Source: Cyanobacteriota bacterium (GTDB lineage Bacteria; Cyanobacteriota; Cyanobacteriia; PCC-6307; Cyanobiaceae). Taken from it: a stretch of DNA of 64,000 nt. This document shows positions 19,440 to 28,971 of the stretch, one piece after another (the first letter of the stretch is position 1; every line of letters begins with the position of its first letter). A program made the translations under genes and the position numbers. The notes beneath the pieces were generated by a model. The model made no database searches. It was not told the DNA's origin and worked only from the letters and a program-made list of their open reading frames with translations. The DNA is taken from contig JAPLIB010000089.1 in NCBI GenBank assembly GCA_026389335.1, positions 62,001 through 126,000 on the forward strand, written 5' to 3'.

Positions 19440-20336
19440 ATGAAGAGCGACTCTGAAACTTTGGTGGGACTGCCTGTTGTCCGGCATCCCAACTTTGCAT
19501 TCAAGGATGTACCGCGTGATTGGTACGGGAATGAACCTGTGCTCACTTGTTTTGTCAATGCACTGCATCTATTCATCCCGGACGGTGAAAACTTTTTTGT
19601 GCGCACTATTCTCGATTCCTCTCAATCAACTATTGATCAAGGCCTGAGGCTGCAGGTGCAACGCTTTGCTGGCCAAGAAGCTAGTCATAGTTTACTTCAT
19701 CGGGAGTATCAGGTGATGCTCGTTATGCAAGGCTACGAAATTGAATCCTGGCTGACTTGGTACCAGAACCTTGCCTACAAGAGAATGGAATCAACACGGT
19801 CACCTCTGCTTAACCTCAGTATCACCGTAGCATTAGAGCATCTGATTTCATCGCTAGGGGAGTGGATTCTCAAGCCAGGACATTCGCTTGGCGACAGAGC
19901 AGATCCGACAATGGCAGCCTTGTTTCGCTGGCATGCAGCAGAAGAAATTGAACACAAGTCCGTCGCTTTTGACGTTTTTCAAAATATTTCTGGGAATATT
20001 TTTATACGCTGGGCTGGGATGATAATTGCATCTGGAGAGATCCTTTGCTTTTGGCTGTCAGCAAGCCAGCATCTTATGCGACAGGATGCTCGGATCACGA
20101 TCAGAAGTATACTGGCCTGCTGGAGTAGAAACCATGAGCTTAATCTAGTTGTTCCCCATCTGCTGCATGCGGCGTGGTCCTTTCTCTGGCCAGGATTTCA
20201 TCCTGCAAAAATCGACAACAACAAACTTGCCTCAAACTGGCTTAAAAGTGAGTCCATGAAAAGCACAATGACAGGTGCAAAGTCTAAGGCAATAAATCAA
20301 ACGAAACAAGGGGTAGCCTGTCATCTCGACGGATAA
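19440..20336 (+). CDS. PF10118-type predicted metal-dependent hydrolase
   Basis: A 298-residue protein with the family's helical metal-site motifs: FAGQEASHSLLHREYQ near residue 78, ALEHLIS near 130 and FRWHAAEEIEHKSVAFDV near 163, giving a ferritin-like set of Glu and His ligands. The family is annotated as metal-dependent hydrolase but its reaction is not established; a diiron oxygenase-like role is also conceivable. The ATG at 19440 is chosen because the domain starts shortly after it; an upstream in-frame start adds 37 residues of unconserved sequence. It lies between a polyketide synthase and a sulfotransferase and may modify the polyketide product (inference). Confidence 0.78.
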   Translation: MKSDSETLVGLPVVRHPNFAFKDVPRDWYGNEPVLTCFVNALHLFIPDGENFFVRTILDSSQSTIDQGLRLQVQRFAGQEASHSLLHREYQVMLVMQGYEIESWLTWYQNLAYKRMESTRSPLLNLSITVALEHLISSLGEWILKPGHSLGDRADPTMAALFRWHAAEEIEHKSVAFDVFQNISGNIFIRWAGMIIASGEILCFWLSASQHLMRQDARITIRSILACWSRNHELNLVVPHLLHAAWSFLWPGFHPAKIDNNKLASNWLKSESMKSTMTGAKSKAINQTKQGVACHLDG

Positions 20337-20440
20337 ATCTAATTCGTCGTCGACATTAACATAAACGCATGGCGACAATTTTGAGATGGTGCGGCACATC
20401 TTGACAAGCAATCTTGCGCCCTTATCGGGAAAGCATAAGA

Positions 20441-21565
20441 CTACAGCCTCTGTGAGTAACCTAAGGTCTGGAATGCAAACTGCCAACGAGTGTTAACAAA
20501 GTTTCGATCTTCATCCGATATCTTATGGTCATTTTTGATGTACGAGCACTGCGTTTCCAGATACCGCTGAAAAGAAGAAAGACTGGAATCATATCCAGGC
20601 AATCCTAACTTTTGGTAGATCGTTTCAAGCTCCCCTAAAGGGTCACGCTCCAAATCCTCAAAACGAACTTCAACCAATTGCCCCTCTGGAATCAAGTCTC
20701 GATCAGTGAAATATCGATGCATCATCGAATCGTAAATCGCTGCTATCGATTCTCGTTCCTGGCCTGGTGGCAGGGCCTGAAGCCGAGTGAGTGTACCAAG
20801 ATTTTGATAGAGTCCTAATGTGGAGGAGAAAACTTCGTAGGGATTTCGGGCAATGTGTATAAAACGTGCCTTCGGGAATAACTTCAGAAGCACCCCGATG
20901 CGCGCAGTATTAATTGGATTCTTAAGAATCAATTGTTTCCCACCCGCCCGAAGAGTTGCAATGGCCAGCACCTTGCGATAAGCACACGCAAAGGAGTGAA
21001 AGTGATGATTCTGATCATCCTTGAACTCTACGGCTTTGGCGAAGAATTCTTGATTCTTTCTTGGGAATAGCAAGCTCACATAAAAACCCCATGGCAGCAT
21101 CTTGGATAGGGCGAACTCTTCTTCCTGAGGAGCATCAAGTGGCCAACACATATTATCCATTGGCCGCTTTAATGGCACCAACTGCGCTAAAAACTGTTGC
21201 AGCCATGAGCCGCCAATGAGTGAACATTCAGGCGCGATAGTCTGGTACATGTTGACATAGCCGAATGCCGAGTCCTGGATGAGCAGATTATGTAAATGCG
21301 TTGTACCACTTCGCCAGTGACCCAAAATGAACACCGGCGCCTCATTGATCATGACTTGTTGGATTCTCTGTCCCCAGATCATCATCTCAAGTAATCGTAA
21401 AGGAGCGCTGATCAGGCTCACAACGATCAGAAATAAGAGGCGCGGCAGGTAGCGAATTTCGATAGCAGGGGCGAATGGAGCGAGTCTCAGAATATTCGTA
21501 AAACGCGTAAATCCCAGAAATCCCAACTGGTACCCGAGTCGCGAACCACGGCTCTCATCCTTCAT
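20441..21565 (-). CDS. PAPS-dependent sulfotransferase
   Basis: The product (about 374 residues) has the 5'-phosphosulfate loop LGHWRSGTTHLHNLL near residue 85 and the 3'-phosphate-binding motif HIARNPYEVFSSTLGLY near residue 225, both characteristic of the Sulfotransfer_3 family. It should move a sulfuryl group from PAPS to a hydroxyl or amine of a small molecule or lipid. A hydrophobic stretch (YLPRLLFLIVVSLISAPL, about 39-56) near the N-terminus suggests membrane association. The ATG at 21565 is used in place of a TTG 13 codons earlier. It is convergent with the PF10118 gene and in the same low-G+C island as the polyketide synthase, whose reductive release would provide a hydroxyl to sulfate (inference). 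Confidence 0.87.
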   Translation of the reverse strand: MKDESRGSRLGYQLGFLGFTRFTNILRLAPFAPAIEIRYLPRLLFLIVVSLISAPLRLLEMMIWGQRIQQVMINEAPVFILGHWRSGTTHLHNLLIQDSAFGYVNMYQTIAPECSLIGGSWLQQFLAQLVPLKRPMDNMCWPLDAPQEEEFALSKMLPWGFYVSLLFPRKNQEFFAKAVEFKDDQNHHFHSFACAYRKVLAIATLRAGGKQLILKNPINTARIGVLLKLFPKARFIHIARNPYEVFSSTLGLYQNLGTLTRLQALPPGQERESIAAIYDSMMHRYFTDRDLIPEGQLVEVRFEDLERDPLGELETIYQKLGLPGYDSSLSSFQRYLETQCSYIKNDHKISDEDRNFVNTRWQFAFQTLGYSQRL

Positions 21566-22140
21566 GGCTGCCAAGCAACCGGACCTGAAATCGCAGAGCG
21601 ACAAACATTAGCCAATTCATCCGTGACACCCTATTCTATGCTTTCATCCTATGCTGACGGCGTCTGCAGGAGTACTGAGCCGCCGTTGGCATTCTGGAGC
21701 GGCAAAGGTTGCATGCCATAGCAGACGCACGAACCAAAATACACTGCGGCCCAAATGCAAGACTTCTTCATTTGGAGAAATCTAAAAAGGCTCATCTTGC
21801 ATTCCTCAGCTTCTGCTCTTCTCAATAGCCATACAAGCACAAGAAGCCTAAATTAGCAAATATAAAATGCGAATAGCAGAGACCGTTCGAGATTTAGGCT
21901 CGTCCATATTGAGCTCACGGAGCTCACGGAGCTCATCGCATGGCCGACGGGCCTCTGCGTAGATTTTCTCCTGCCATTCGCCTATTTGGCACGATTTTGA
22001 ACATCTAAATAGCAGTTTATCGCAACTAGTCGGACGTCGTAACTGGCCATGATTTAGATGTCGTAAGGCAACACAACTGCCACTTCAAGCAGTGCCAATG
22101 CCTCGTGGCCTCTACAATCATGTATCCAGGCGTTGAACCA
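21566..22140. other. Intergenic region with a short tandem repeat
   Basis: About 570 bp, low G+C, between divergent genes. It contains three tandem copies of the nonamer GAGCTCACG (21911-21937, third copy imperfect). A 63-codon minus-strand open frame (21649-21840) has a hydrophobic stretch and two cysteines but no support as a gene. Confidence 0.45.
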
Positions 22141-22977
22141 ATGGATCTTGCTACTATTTACATCATTCGTGGTGCTGGCTTCGGACGTGACTTCACGCCT
22201 AAGATACTGCTCGCTTTCATCACAATTGGAATCGTGATGTGGGATTGGCGCAAGCAGCGCCGACTTGATTACCTGTGGGTCTTCGTATGCGGTTCACTTC
22301 TATGGGCTGCCGCCGAAGCTCTCCTGTCGCTTCAAGGCATCCGCGATATGCCGATACGTTCATTGTTCGGCCGACCGCTCTCTCTGACCCTTTCCTGGGC
22401 AATCCAGGGAATGTCAGAAGGGGCCTTCGTCGCTGTTGTCAGTTTGTTCGTCGGTGACAGAATCCTGAATCGAAGCACCCGGATCAGCGGATTGATCTCA
22501 GGCGTGGTTGTCTTGGGAACAATTGCCCTGGCAACATTCAGATCGCGTCGGTTTTTGCTGTATTTGGGGCCAGCATCACGCCGAGATCTTCTGGATCCAA
22601 GGGCTCTGCTCACCCTGGTTGTCCTAAGTCTCGTTGTGATCATTTTCTACGTTATCCGTAAGCGCTGGCGCCAGCGCACACTGATGATGTTCGGCTTTAT
22701 GGTTTGTCTCGGCGCCGTCTGGTCGTCGACTCAGGTTGCTGTCGGCGGCCGATGGGTCGAGATCGATTCCGCTGGCCATGGGTATGAGCGAGCTGGATCA
22801 TTGATCACTTTTTCGGCCTTGGCTTTTGACGTTGCGGTTGAGATCGCATTGGTTTACGTCAGCTTCCTGGCCATCCCAGTGTTTCTCGGCCTAATGCGCC
22901 ACCCGCTGCCATTACCAGTACCACCGAACGAGATTTCTAAATCACACCACGTACAGCAATTTGAGGATCGAAACTAA
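22141..22977 (+). CDS. Polytopic membrane protein of unknown function
   Basis: A protein of about 278 residues with roughly seven hydrophobic helices (for example ILLAFITIGIVMWDW, FVAVVSLFVGDRIL, LLTLVVLSLVVIIFYVI and a last one at VEIALVYVSFLAIPVF), separated by short basic loops. No family motif recognised. ATG at 22141 is used; a GTG at 22105 and ATG at 22120 are in frame. It sits alone on the plus strand between the sulfotransferase and the exporter operon, with island-like composition, and might take part in export or modification of the same product (inference only). Confidence 0.6.
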   Translation: MDLATIYIIRGAGFGRDFTPKILLAFITIGIVMWDWRKQRRLDYLWVFVCGSLLWAAAEALLSLQGIRDMPIRSLFGRPLSLTLSWAIQGMSEGAFVAVVSLFVGDRILNRSTRISGLISGVVVLGTIALATFRSRRFLLYLGPASRRDLLDPRALLTLVVLSLVVIIFYVIRKRWRQRTLMMFGFMVCLGAVWSSTQVAVGGRWVEIDSAGHGYERAGSLITFSALAFDVAVEIALVYVSFLAIPVFLGLMRHPLPLPVPPNEISKSHHVQQFEDRN

Positions 22978-23172
22978 GGAATCTCGAGATGGGCTATCAC
23001 CAAGATTAGGTTTTCATTGATTAAACTATCGTTAATTAATAACTTCGAGGCGTTGCGGTCGATTGACTGATTTTAGTGGATTGTGTCCACTGCATGATGA
23101 AGCAGTTGGGGCTCATCCTCAGTTGGGGCATGGCGCAACGGGAGTTGGCGCTCGCTCGCCTGCGGGGCTGGA

Positions 23173-25368
23173 TTACCCAGCGCCGCCACTTGTTTCCAGC
23201 TTCACCATGCGCCGCAGGTAGCCCTCCTGCTCCAGCAACTCCTGGAAACTGCCGCGTTGAGAGATGCTGCCGTTCTCGATCACAATCACCTGATTGGCAT
23301 TGCGCAAAGTGGAGAGGCGGTGGGCGATGGCAATGCGGGTAATCCCGAGGGAATCGATAGTGTTGGAAATTTGCTGCTGAGAGATGGTATCAATGGCGCT
23401 GGTGGCCTCATCCAGCAGCAAGACCCTGGGCTGGGGCAGCAGGGCCCGGGCCAAGGCCAGGCGCTGCCGCTGACCGCCGGAAATGTTGCTGCCTCCATTT
23501 AGGATGGGGGTGTGGAGTCCAAGGGGCATGCTGCGTATTTCTGCTGCGATGCAGGCCTGCTCCAGGGCCGCCCAGACGGCTGGCTCATCATCAGTGCGAC
23601 CGCCTAGAACCACATCCAGAATGCTGCCGTTATCGAGGCGGGCATCCTGGATGACGATGCCCAGTTGTCTTCGGTAGGCACGAATTGCCAGTAATGGCAG
23701 GGGGATGTGATCCACCAGGATTTCGCCAGAGCTGGGGATCATCAGACCGGTGATCAACTTCAGTAACGTTGATTTGCCAGCACCACTTGGGCCGGTGATC
23801 GCCACATAGGAACCAGCTCTGATTTCGAAGCTGAGATTGACGAATGTTCTGTGGTTGCTGCCAGGGAACTGGAAGGACAGGTCGCAGATCGAGAAGTTAC
23901 CTTGTACCTCATGGTGAATGGCCTCGGGTTCATATCCGCTTTCTACAGGCTGATAGAGAACGGGTTCGCATCGCTTCCAGAGAGAGATCACATTGGAGAA
24001 CACGTCGGCAAGAGCACTTGTCGCCGAAGACACAGCTGCACAAAAAGCGATGAAAGCCGCATAAAAGGCGATGAAGGAAGCGATCGAAGAGGGGTTGGAA
24101 AAATCCGCTGGGGATGTGAGTACTTGGATGATCACAACCGCAAAGAGCAATAAAGAGCCAGCCATGCTCAGTAGATTGGTCAACAGCTCAATAAGCTGCG
24201 ACAAGAAGTTGGAGCGAAGGTTTGCATCTGCAAACTCTGTAAATATAATCATCCAGCGCTTCAGCACAAAGGCTTCACATCCGAGTGTGCGGATCTGGGC
24301 AATGCCGCAAAGAGATTGGTAGGCGAAATTAGCGATTCTAGCCATCTGTGGATTGATTTCGTCCTGAATCGAGATGGCAGAGCGTGCAATCTGGAAAATA
24401 GCCGCATACACAACCACGACCAGCGCTGAAGACCAGAGAGCCAGCCCGGGGCTGTAGCTGAACATCAGCACGAAGAAAGCCAGAGAAAATAGGGCAGAAA
24501 GCAGGCTTTTAAGGGTGCCCGCATTGATCTGGCTACGGATGCGATAGATGGCGGTAACGCGTGAGTTGATATCGCCGATGCTTTGACTCTGAATGAATAG
24601 GAGTGGGAGTTTTGTGAGCCGGTCCCAGAGGGCAGTTTGCAGGCGTAGATCGGAGATTGTCTCCAGTCTCAAGGCCATAAGGCCCTGCACATACTGACCA
24701 GAGATTGAGGCGATGATGATCAGGCTCACCACAACCAGACTTTCAAGCAGCAAGGTGTAGTCGGTTTGGGGCAGAACCTGTGAAACGAGAGTATTGGTGA
24801 GGATAGGAATCGAGAGGCTAAATCCCACCACCACCAGTGAAATCAGCCCCAATGCCACAATGGCAGCAGTGTCTGTGCCGTAGGTGAAGCGCAGCACATC
24901 CCAGGGTCCCTGCAGCGTTGCCGGCAACAGCGGATAGAGTTCAATCGCTTGGTGATGCAGGGTTGGCAGCCCATTCCTAAGCGGTACCACCTGGCCATCC
25001 ACGGCCGTAAGCACCTGGTTTCGTTGGCCAGAGCGGCTGAGCAGATAGGGGGTGCGATCGCTGGCGTTGAACAGAATCAGCAGTTGGTATTCGCCCTTTT
25101 CAAGATTCGTGGGGAGTGCGATGGTACGACTGTAGATATCATTATGCTCCAGGAGATCTAGAAAGCTACCCGGATAGGCATGAATCCGGTAGCTCGTCAT
25201 ACCGAGGAGCTTGAGGGCCTTGCTGAGCAGCAGCATGTGGCTATCGCTATGCGTTTCTGGCGGTCTCTGGCGGTTCAGGTGATATAAGCTGCGATCAAGG
25301 CTGCTGAGCAGCTGGTGCGCGGCGCCTTGATCAGGCGGATGATCGTTGTTTGGTTTGGGTCGTTGCAT
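23173..25368 (-). CDS. NHLP-type export ABC transporter, permease/ATPase subunit
   Basis: A 731-residue half-transporter: an N-terminal domain of about 175 residues without peptidase motifs, about six membrane helices (180-440) and an ATPase with Walker A GPSGAGKST, signature NISGGQRQRL and Walker B VLLLDEATSA. This matches the companion subunit of nitrile-hydratase-leader-peptide (NHLP) export systems. The ATG at 25368 is chosen: it starts 4 bp after the stop of the upstream ABC gene; a start at 25422 would overlap that gene by 50 bp. It is the last gene of a four-gene operon (TolC-HlyD-ABC-ABC). Confidence 0.85.
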   Translation of the reverse strand: MQRPKPNNDHPPDQGAAHQLLSSLDRSLYHLNRQRPPETHSDSHMLLLSKALKLLGMTSYRIHAYPGSFLDLLEHNDIYSRTIALPTNLEKGEYQLLILFNASDRTPYLLSRSGQRNQVLTAVDGQVVPLRNGLPTLHHQAIELYPLLPATLQGPWDVLRFTYGTDTAAIVALGLISLVVVGFSLSIPILTNTLVSQVLPQTDYTLLLESLVVVSLIIIASISGQYVQGLMALRLETISDLRLQTALWDRLTKLPLLFIQSQSIGDINSRVTAIYRIRSQINAGTLKSLLSALFSLAFFVLMFSYSPGLALWSSALVVVVYAAIFQIARSAISIQDEINPQMARIANFAYQSLCGIAQIRTLGCEAFVLKRWMIIFTEFADANLRSNFLSQLIELLTNLLSMAGSLLLFAVVIIQVLTSPADFSNPSSIASFIAFYAAFIAFCAAVSSATSALADVFSNVISLWKRCEPVLYQPVESGYEPEAIHHEVQGNFSICDLSFQFPGSNHRTFVNLSFEIRAGSYVAITGPSGAGKSTLLKLITGLMIPSSGEILVDHIPLPLLAIRAYRRQLGIVIQDARLDNGSILDVVLGGRTDDEPAVWAALEQACIAAEIRSMPLGLHTPILNGGSNISGGQRQRLALARALLPQPRVLLLDEATSAIDTISQQQISNTIDSLGITRIAIAHRLSTLRNANQVIVIENGSISQRGSFQELLEQEGYLRRMVKLETSGGAG

Positions 25369-25372
25369 CAGC

Positions 25373-27568
25373 TCAATGGCCCTGCAGCTGGCCTTCGGCC
25401 AGCACAAGGCGATGAAAGGCACCCTGGCGAGCCAGCAACTGGTCTGGAGGACCCTGTTCCAGCACTTTGCCTTGCTCCAGAACGATCACCTGATCACTTT
25501 GCCTGGCCGCATTGAGACGGTGGGCAACGCTGATGACAGTGATGCCCAACTGCCTCAAAGCTGCCAACACATGCTCCTCGGTTCTGTTGTCTAGGGCACT
25601 GGTGGCTTCATCCAATAATAGAATAGTGGGCTTATGCATCAATGCTCGGGCAATTTCCAGTCGCTGACGTTGGCCACCACTAAGATTGGTGCCATTGTCT
25701 TTCATTATTGCGTTATATGATTCGCCATATTTCATGATGTCATCGTGTAGATCGGCAGCCATGGCGGCTCTCACGACATCGGCATGGCTGCAGTCCGGGC
25801 GCCAGAGCTTGATGTTGTCCTCGAATGACGTATTGAAGACAAAGACATCCTGGGGCACATAGGCGAGAGAAGAACGGATCGTCGGATCCGGAATCGTCAT
25901 CCATTCACGACCAGCGAGGCGGTAATGGCCTGAGCTCGGTCGATAAAAACCAGCCAGCATACGGATGATCGTTGATTTTCCAGAGCCACTGCTGCCTACC
26001 AGTGCCAGATGCTCCCCCGGATTCACCTGGATATTGAGATTACAGATGTAGGCCTCATCAACAGGGCTGAAGGCATAATTGACATTCTCCAACTCAATCC
26101 GGCCCGGCAGCTTTTGGTTTTCAAGTGGCAGGTCGGAATAACGAGAAAAGCCCCTCAAATAGGGATCATGTGGTGCCGTGGCTAGGTCGTGAAAGCGACG
26201 CAACTTGCCTTGCGCCTGCTGCCAACTGTTGCTGATATTTGGTATCTGATAGATAGCATTATTGATTTGTGATTGCAGAAAGAGAAAGGCCAGCAAGGAA
26301 CCCAGAGACAAGGATCCTTGGATGATCAGTAGTCCGCCGACCCCAAGCAGGATGGCCGTAATGGCGAAGATGGATCCATTAACTGAAAGATCTGATCGGA
26401 TTGCCATTCTGCCAATAATCTGTGCTTGACGGATACCCTCGAGATAATGCCACTGAAATTCTCTTAAGAAATTAAATTCCAATCCTGACGACTTGATCGA
26501 TTCAATATTGGCAATTGCCTCAATTCCCTTGGCGCCTGCCTGGTTACCTTCTGCAACGAGAATATCGTTGTTTACGGATAGGTTCAGTGCAATCCAGATG
26601 TTGTAGGTTATGGCCATGATAAATCCTGCCAGCAGCAGTAGAAACAGGATCGGAGAGATCAGTGAGGAGAAGGCAATCAGCAGGATGCCTGTCCACAGTT
26701 GCAGGCACGCCGATCCAATGCGATTGACGACCAGATTGGGGATGTACATGGCAAAGCTCAACCTTCCAGCCAGTTCCGAGCTGCTGCGCTGTAGGTAGTA
26801 TGGGAAATCAGCTGAAAAGGCATATTCAAAGATGTCGGCAGCAAAGCTGCGGGTCAACACATAGTTGACGCGTCTGATCATGAGATTGCGAAACAGGATC
26901 AGCAGTAGCCAGAGTGCCACCGCCATCAGAACCAACCAGAGGATCGGCAGTCCGAAGGACAGCCGCTGCTGCTGCAAAAAGCCATCAATGAACTGGGAGG
27001 TGCTACCTGCAATCATCAGCAGGGGGATAACAGCGGCGCTGGCGATCAGCGTCAGTAGGGCCAGTTCGGCGCTGAGGGGCCGTAGTAACCGCAGCAGCAC
27101 GGTCCAGATCGAGGGGGGTGTTCCCTGTGGCTGGAAGTCTGGACCGGGCTGCAGCAAAAGGATCTCGGCGGCCTGCAGCTGCTCTGGCTGCATTCGTAAG
27201 CTGCCTCGAGCTGTATCGAACACCTCAAGGCCATCGCGAAGCCAGCGCACTAGAACGATGTAGCGGTTGTCCTTGGTGTGCACAATCGCCGGCAAGCGGC
27301 CGGATCGTTCCAGCTCCAGCAGTGACTCCGGCCCCACATTCAACTGCTGTTGGCTCTGCAGGCCGTGCAGCCGGGCCGCAACCAGCAGTTTGGCTGGCGT
27401 GGTGCCATCTCTGGTGACGCCACAGTCGTTTTTGATGGTCGTCAGCCCTACATGCCGGCCGTAGAAGGCAAGAATGATGCCGAGAGCTACAGCACCGGAT
27501 TCATTGGGTTCAGATTCCAGAATCGCGTTGATTCGGCGTTGGCGGCTGATTCGCTGGACCTTCATCAC
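25373..27568 (-). CDS. NHLM-type ABC transporter with degenerate C39 peptidase domain
   Basis: A 731-residue protein: C39-like domain (about 1-150), membrane domain (about 160-440) and ATPase (Walker A GSSGSGKST, signature NLSGGQRQRL, Walker B ILLLDEATSALD). In active members the peptidase begins with an ECGAA motif; here it reads NESGAV, so the catalytic Cys is Ser24. The catalytic His is replaced as well: NHF becomes NRY at Arg102. Only the Asp of the DP/DT-x2-G motif remains (VFDTARG). It therefore should not cleave double-glycine leaders, like the C39-like domains of HlyB-type transporters. ATGA overlap with the HlyD gene upstream. Confidence 0.88.
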   Translation of the reverse strand: MMKVQRISRQRRINAILESEPNESGAVALGIILAFYGRHVGLTTIKNDCGVTRDGTTPAKLLVAARLHGLQSQQQLNVGPESLLELERSGRLPAIVHTKDNRYIVLVRWLRDGLEVFDTARGSLRMQPEQLQAAEILLLQPGPDFQPQGTPPSIWTVLLRLLRPLSAELALLTLIASAAVIPLLMIAGSTSQFIDGFLQQQRLSFGLPILWLVLMAVALWLLLILFRNLMIRRVNYVLTRSFAADIFEYAFSADFPYYLQRSSSELAGRLSFAMYIPNLVVNRIGSACLQLWTGILLIAFSSLISPILFLLLLAGFIMAITYNIWIALNLSVNNDILVAEGNQAGAKGIEAIANIESIKSSGLEFNFLREFQWHYLEGIRQAQIIGRMAIRSDLSVNGSIFAITAILLGVGGLLIIQGSLSLGSLLAFLFLQSQINNAIYQIPNISNSWQQAQGKLRRFHDLATAPHDPYLRGFSRYSDLPLENQKLPGRIELENVNYAFSPVDEAYICNLNIQVNPGEHLALVGSSGSGKSTIIRMLAGFYRPSSGHYRLAGREWMTIPDPTIRSSLAYVPQDVFVFNTSFEDNIKLWRPDCSHADVVRAAMAADLHDDIMKYGESYNAIMKDNGTNLSGGQRQRLEIARALMHKPTILLLDEATSALDNRTEEHVLAALRQLGITVISVAHRLNAARQSDQVIVLEQGKVLEQGPPDQLLARQGAFHRLVLAEGQLQGH

Positions 27569-28971
27569 GGCGCGCCCTGGGTGGCCGGCTCAATTGCTTG
27601 CTGGCGACGGGGTGAGCTGCTGGGAGGACTGACCCCCGAGGACTTGAGCATGAACGGGATCAAGAGGCTGATGGGGCTCACCCGCTGGGCTGTGATCTGA
27701 AGATTCAGCTGACTTCCCGTGCTGATTGGAAAGGGCGGTGAACCCGGCGAAGACCAGCGGAACCCCCGATGATTTGGTTCCTTATCGTGGGGATCGCGCT
27801 GGAGGATCAGATCAACGCGTACAGGATTGGGAATCATGGTGCTCACTTCTTTGGCGATGGCCAGGGAGCCGATACGTTCGGCGATTTGCTGGAGGCTGGA
27901 GGGGAGAATATTGACTTTTTGCACCTTGCCGATGATGCCACCAAACTGGGCACGATCCATGCCCATCGGCGTTACGAGCACAGCCATGCCCGTGCTGATC
28001 TGTTGGGCATCGCTCTGGCTCAGATATCCAGGAATTTGATCGGGTAGCTCGCTGAGCTTGGTTGCTGAGACACGCATGACGGTGTCTTCGGCACGTACCA
28101 AGCTGTATTGAGAATTGTTTATGTCGACAATATAGAGGGGTGTTTTGGCGAATAAAAAGCTCCCATCAATGAATTCTATGAGGTCACTTCGTAGGCTGAT
28201 CAGGGCTTGCTGTCGGCTCGTTTCGTTCTCTACTTGTTTCTGATCATTATCGGCGATCTCCTGCATGTAGGAGATGATTGTGGTTCGAATGTCATCCACT
28301 CTGGCCTTTTGTCTTAGGACGTTTTCGCGGCTGGCATAACCCGTTTTAAACAGGGAGGAGATCTTGTCTAGATACTCTTTTTCGGAATCAACCTGTTGCC
28401 TAAGAATTGACAGCTTTGCGTTAATTTTTTTATTTTTTTGTTTCAGCTCTTCGCCTTTGTTGGTGAGCACAACACTGCCTTGATTGTAAGAGAGAAGTCT
28501 TTCGTTCAGATGGTTGCGGTTGGCGAGAGAATCAACCCAGGCCAGTACTCTGCCTGGTGGCACCAGCTTGGCATAGATCTTATTGAGCTCGAGCCTAGGG
28601 CCGCTAACGCGGGTGGCCAGGAGTTCTTTGGCGATCTCCGGTATCTCGGACTTGTCAATTGCCTTTTGATCCTGGGTGATCTGATATAGCCGCCTAAACA
28701 GTGGCTTGTCGATCAGCTGAGAAGCGCTAAATTGGTAGTAGATACGTCCCTCTGTATTGGTATTAATGGCATCGACATTGCCAAGTGCAAGCATATAAGA
28801 AATGCCATTGACATAGATCGGGATTCTTGCGAAGCAGGCCCAAGCAATGCCGGAGAGGCTGATCAGCAAGCTGATGATAATCGAGAACCGCAAAGGTGTT
28901 GCAATCAGCTCCACTGCTGCGGGCGTCCTCCTGGATTGGATGGGCTCTGCAGGGCCTGTTTTACTATTCAT
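27565..28971 (-). CDS. HlyD-family membrane fusion protein of the NHLM/NHLP exporter
   Basis: A 468-residue periplasmic adaptor. A single N-terminal membrane helix (IIISLLISLSGIAWACFARIPI, about 29-50) is followed by a beta-rich lead-in (PIYVNGISYML), a long coiled-coil stretch (about 160-260; LKQKNKKINAKLSILRQQVDSEKEYLDKI) and C-terminal beta domains. It should connect the two inner-membrane ABC subunits to the TolC-like outer-membrane channel. It overlaps its neighbours by 4 bp on both sides (28968-28971 and 27565-27568), so the four genes are one translation-coupled unit. Confidence 0.86.
   Translation of the reverse strand: MNSKTGPAEPIQSRRTPAAVELIATPLRFSIIISLLISLSGIAWACFARIPIYVNGISYMLALGNVDAINTNTEGRIYYQFSASQLIDKPLFRRLYQITQDQKAIDKSEIPEIAKELLATRVSGPRLELNKIYAKLVPPGRVLAWVDSLANRNHLNERLLSYNQGSVVLTNKGEELKQKNKKINAKLSILRQQVDSEKEYLDKISSLFKTGYASRENVLRQKARVDDIRTTIISYMQEIADNDQKQVENETSRQQALISLRSDLIEFIDGSFLFAKTPLYIVDINNSQYSLVRAEDTVMRVSATKLSELPDQIPGYLSQSDAQQISTGMAVLVTPMGMDRAQFGGIIGKVQKVNILPSSLQQIAERIGSLAIAKEVSTMIPNPVRVDLILQRDPHDKEPNHRGFRWSSPGSPPFPISTGSQLNLQITAQRVSPISLLIPFMLKSSGVSPPSSSPRRQQAIEPATQGAP

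Noticed and set aside
21649-21840. A 63-codon minus-strand frame near the sulfotransferase as a possible peptide precursor for the exporter
   Set aside because: No leader pattern, no double-glycine site, no ribosome binding site and no modifying enzyme nearby.
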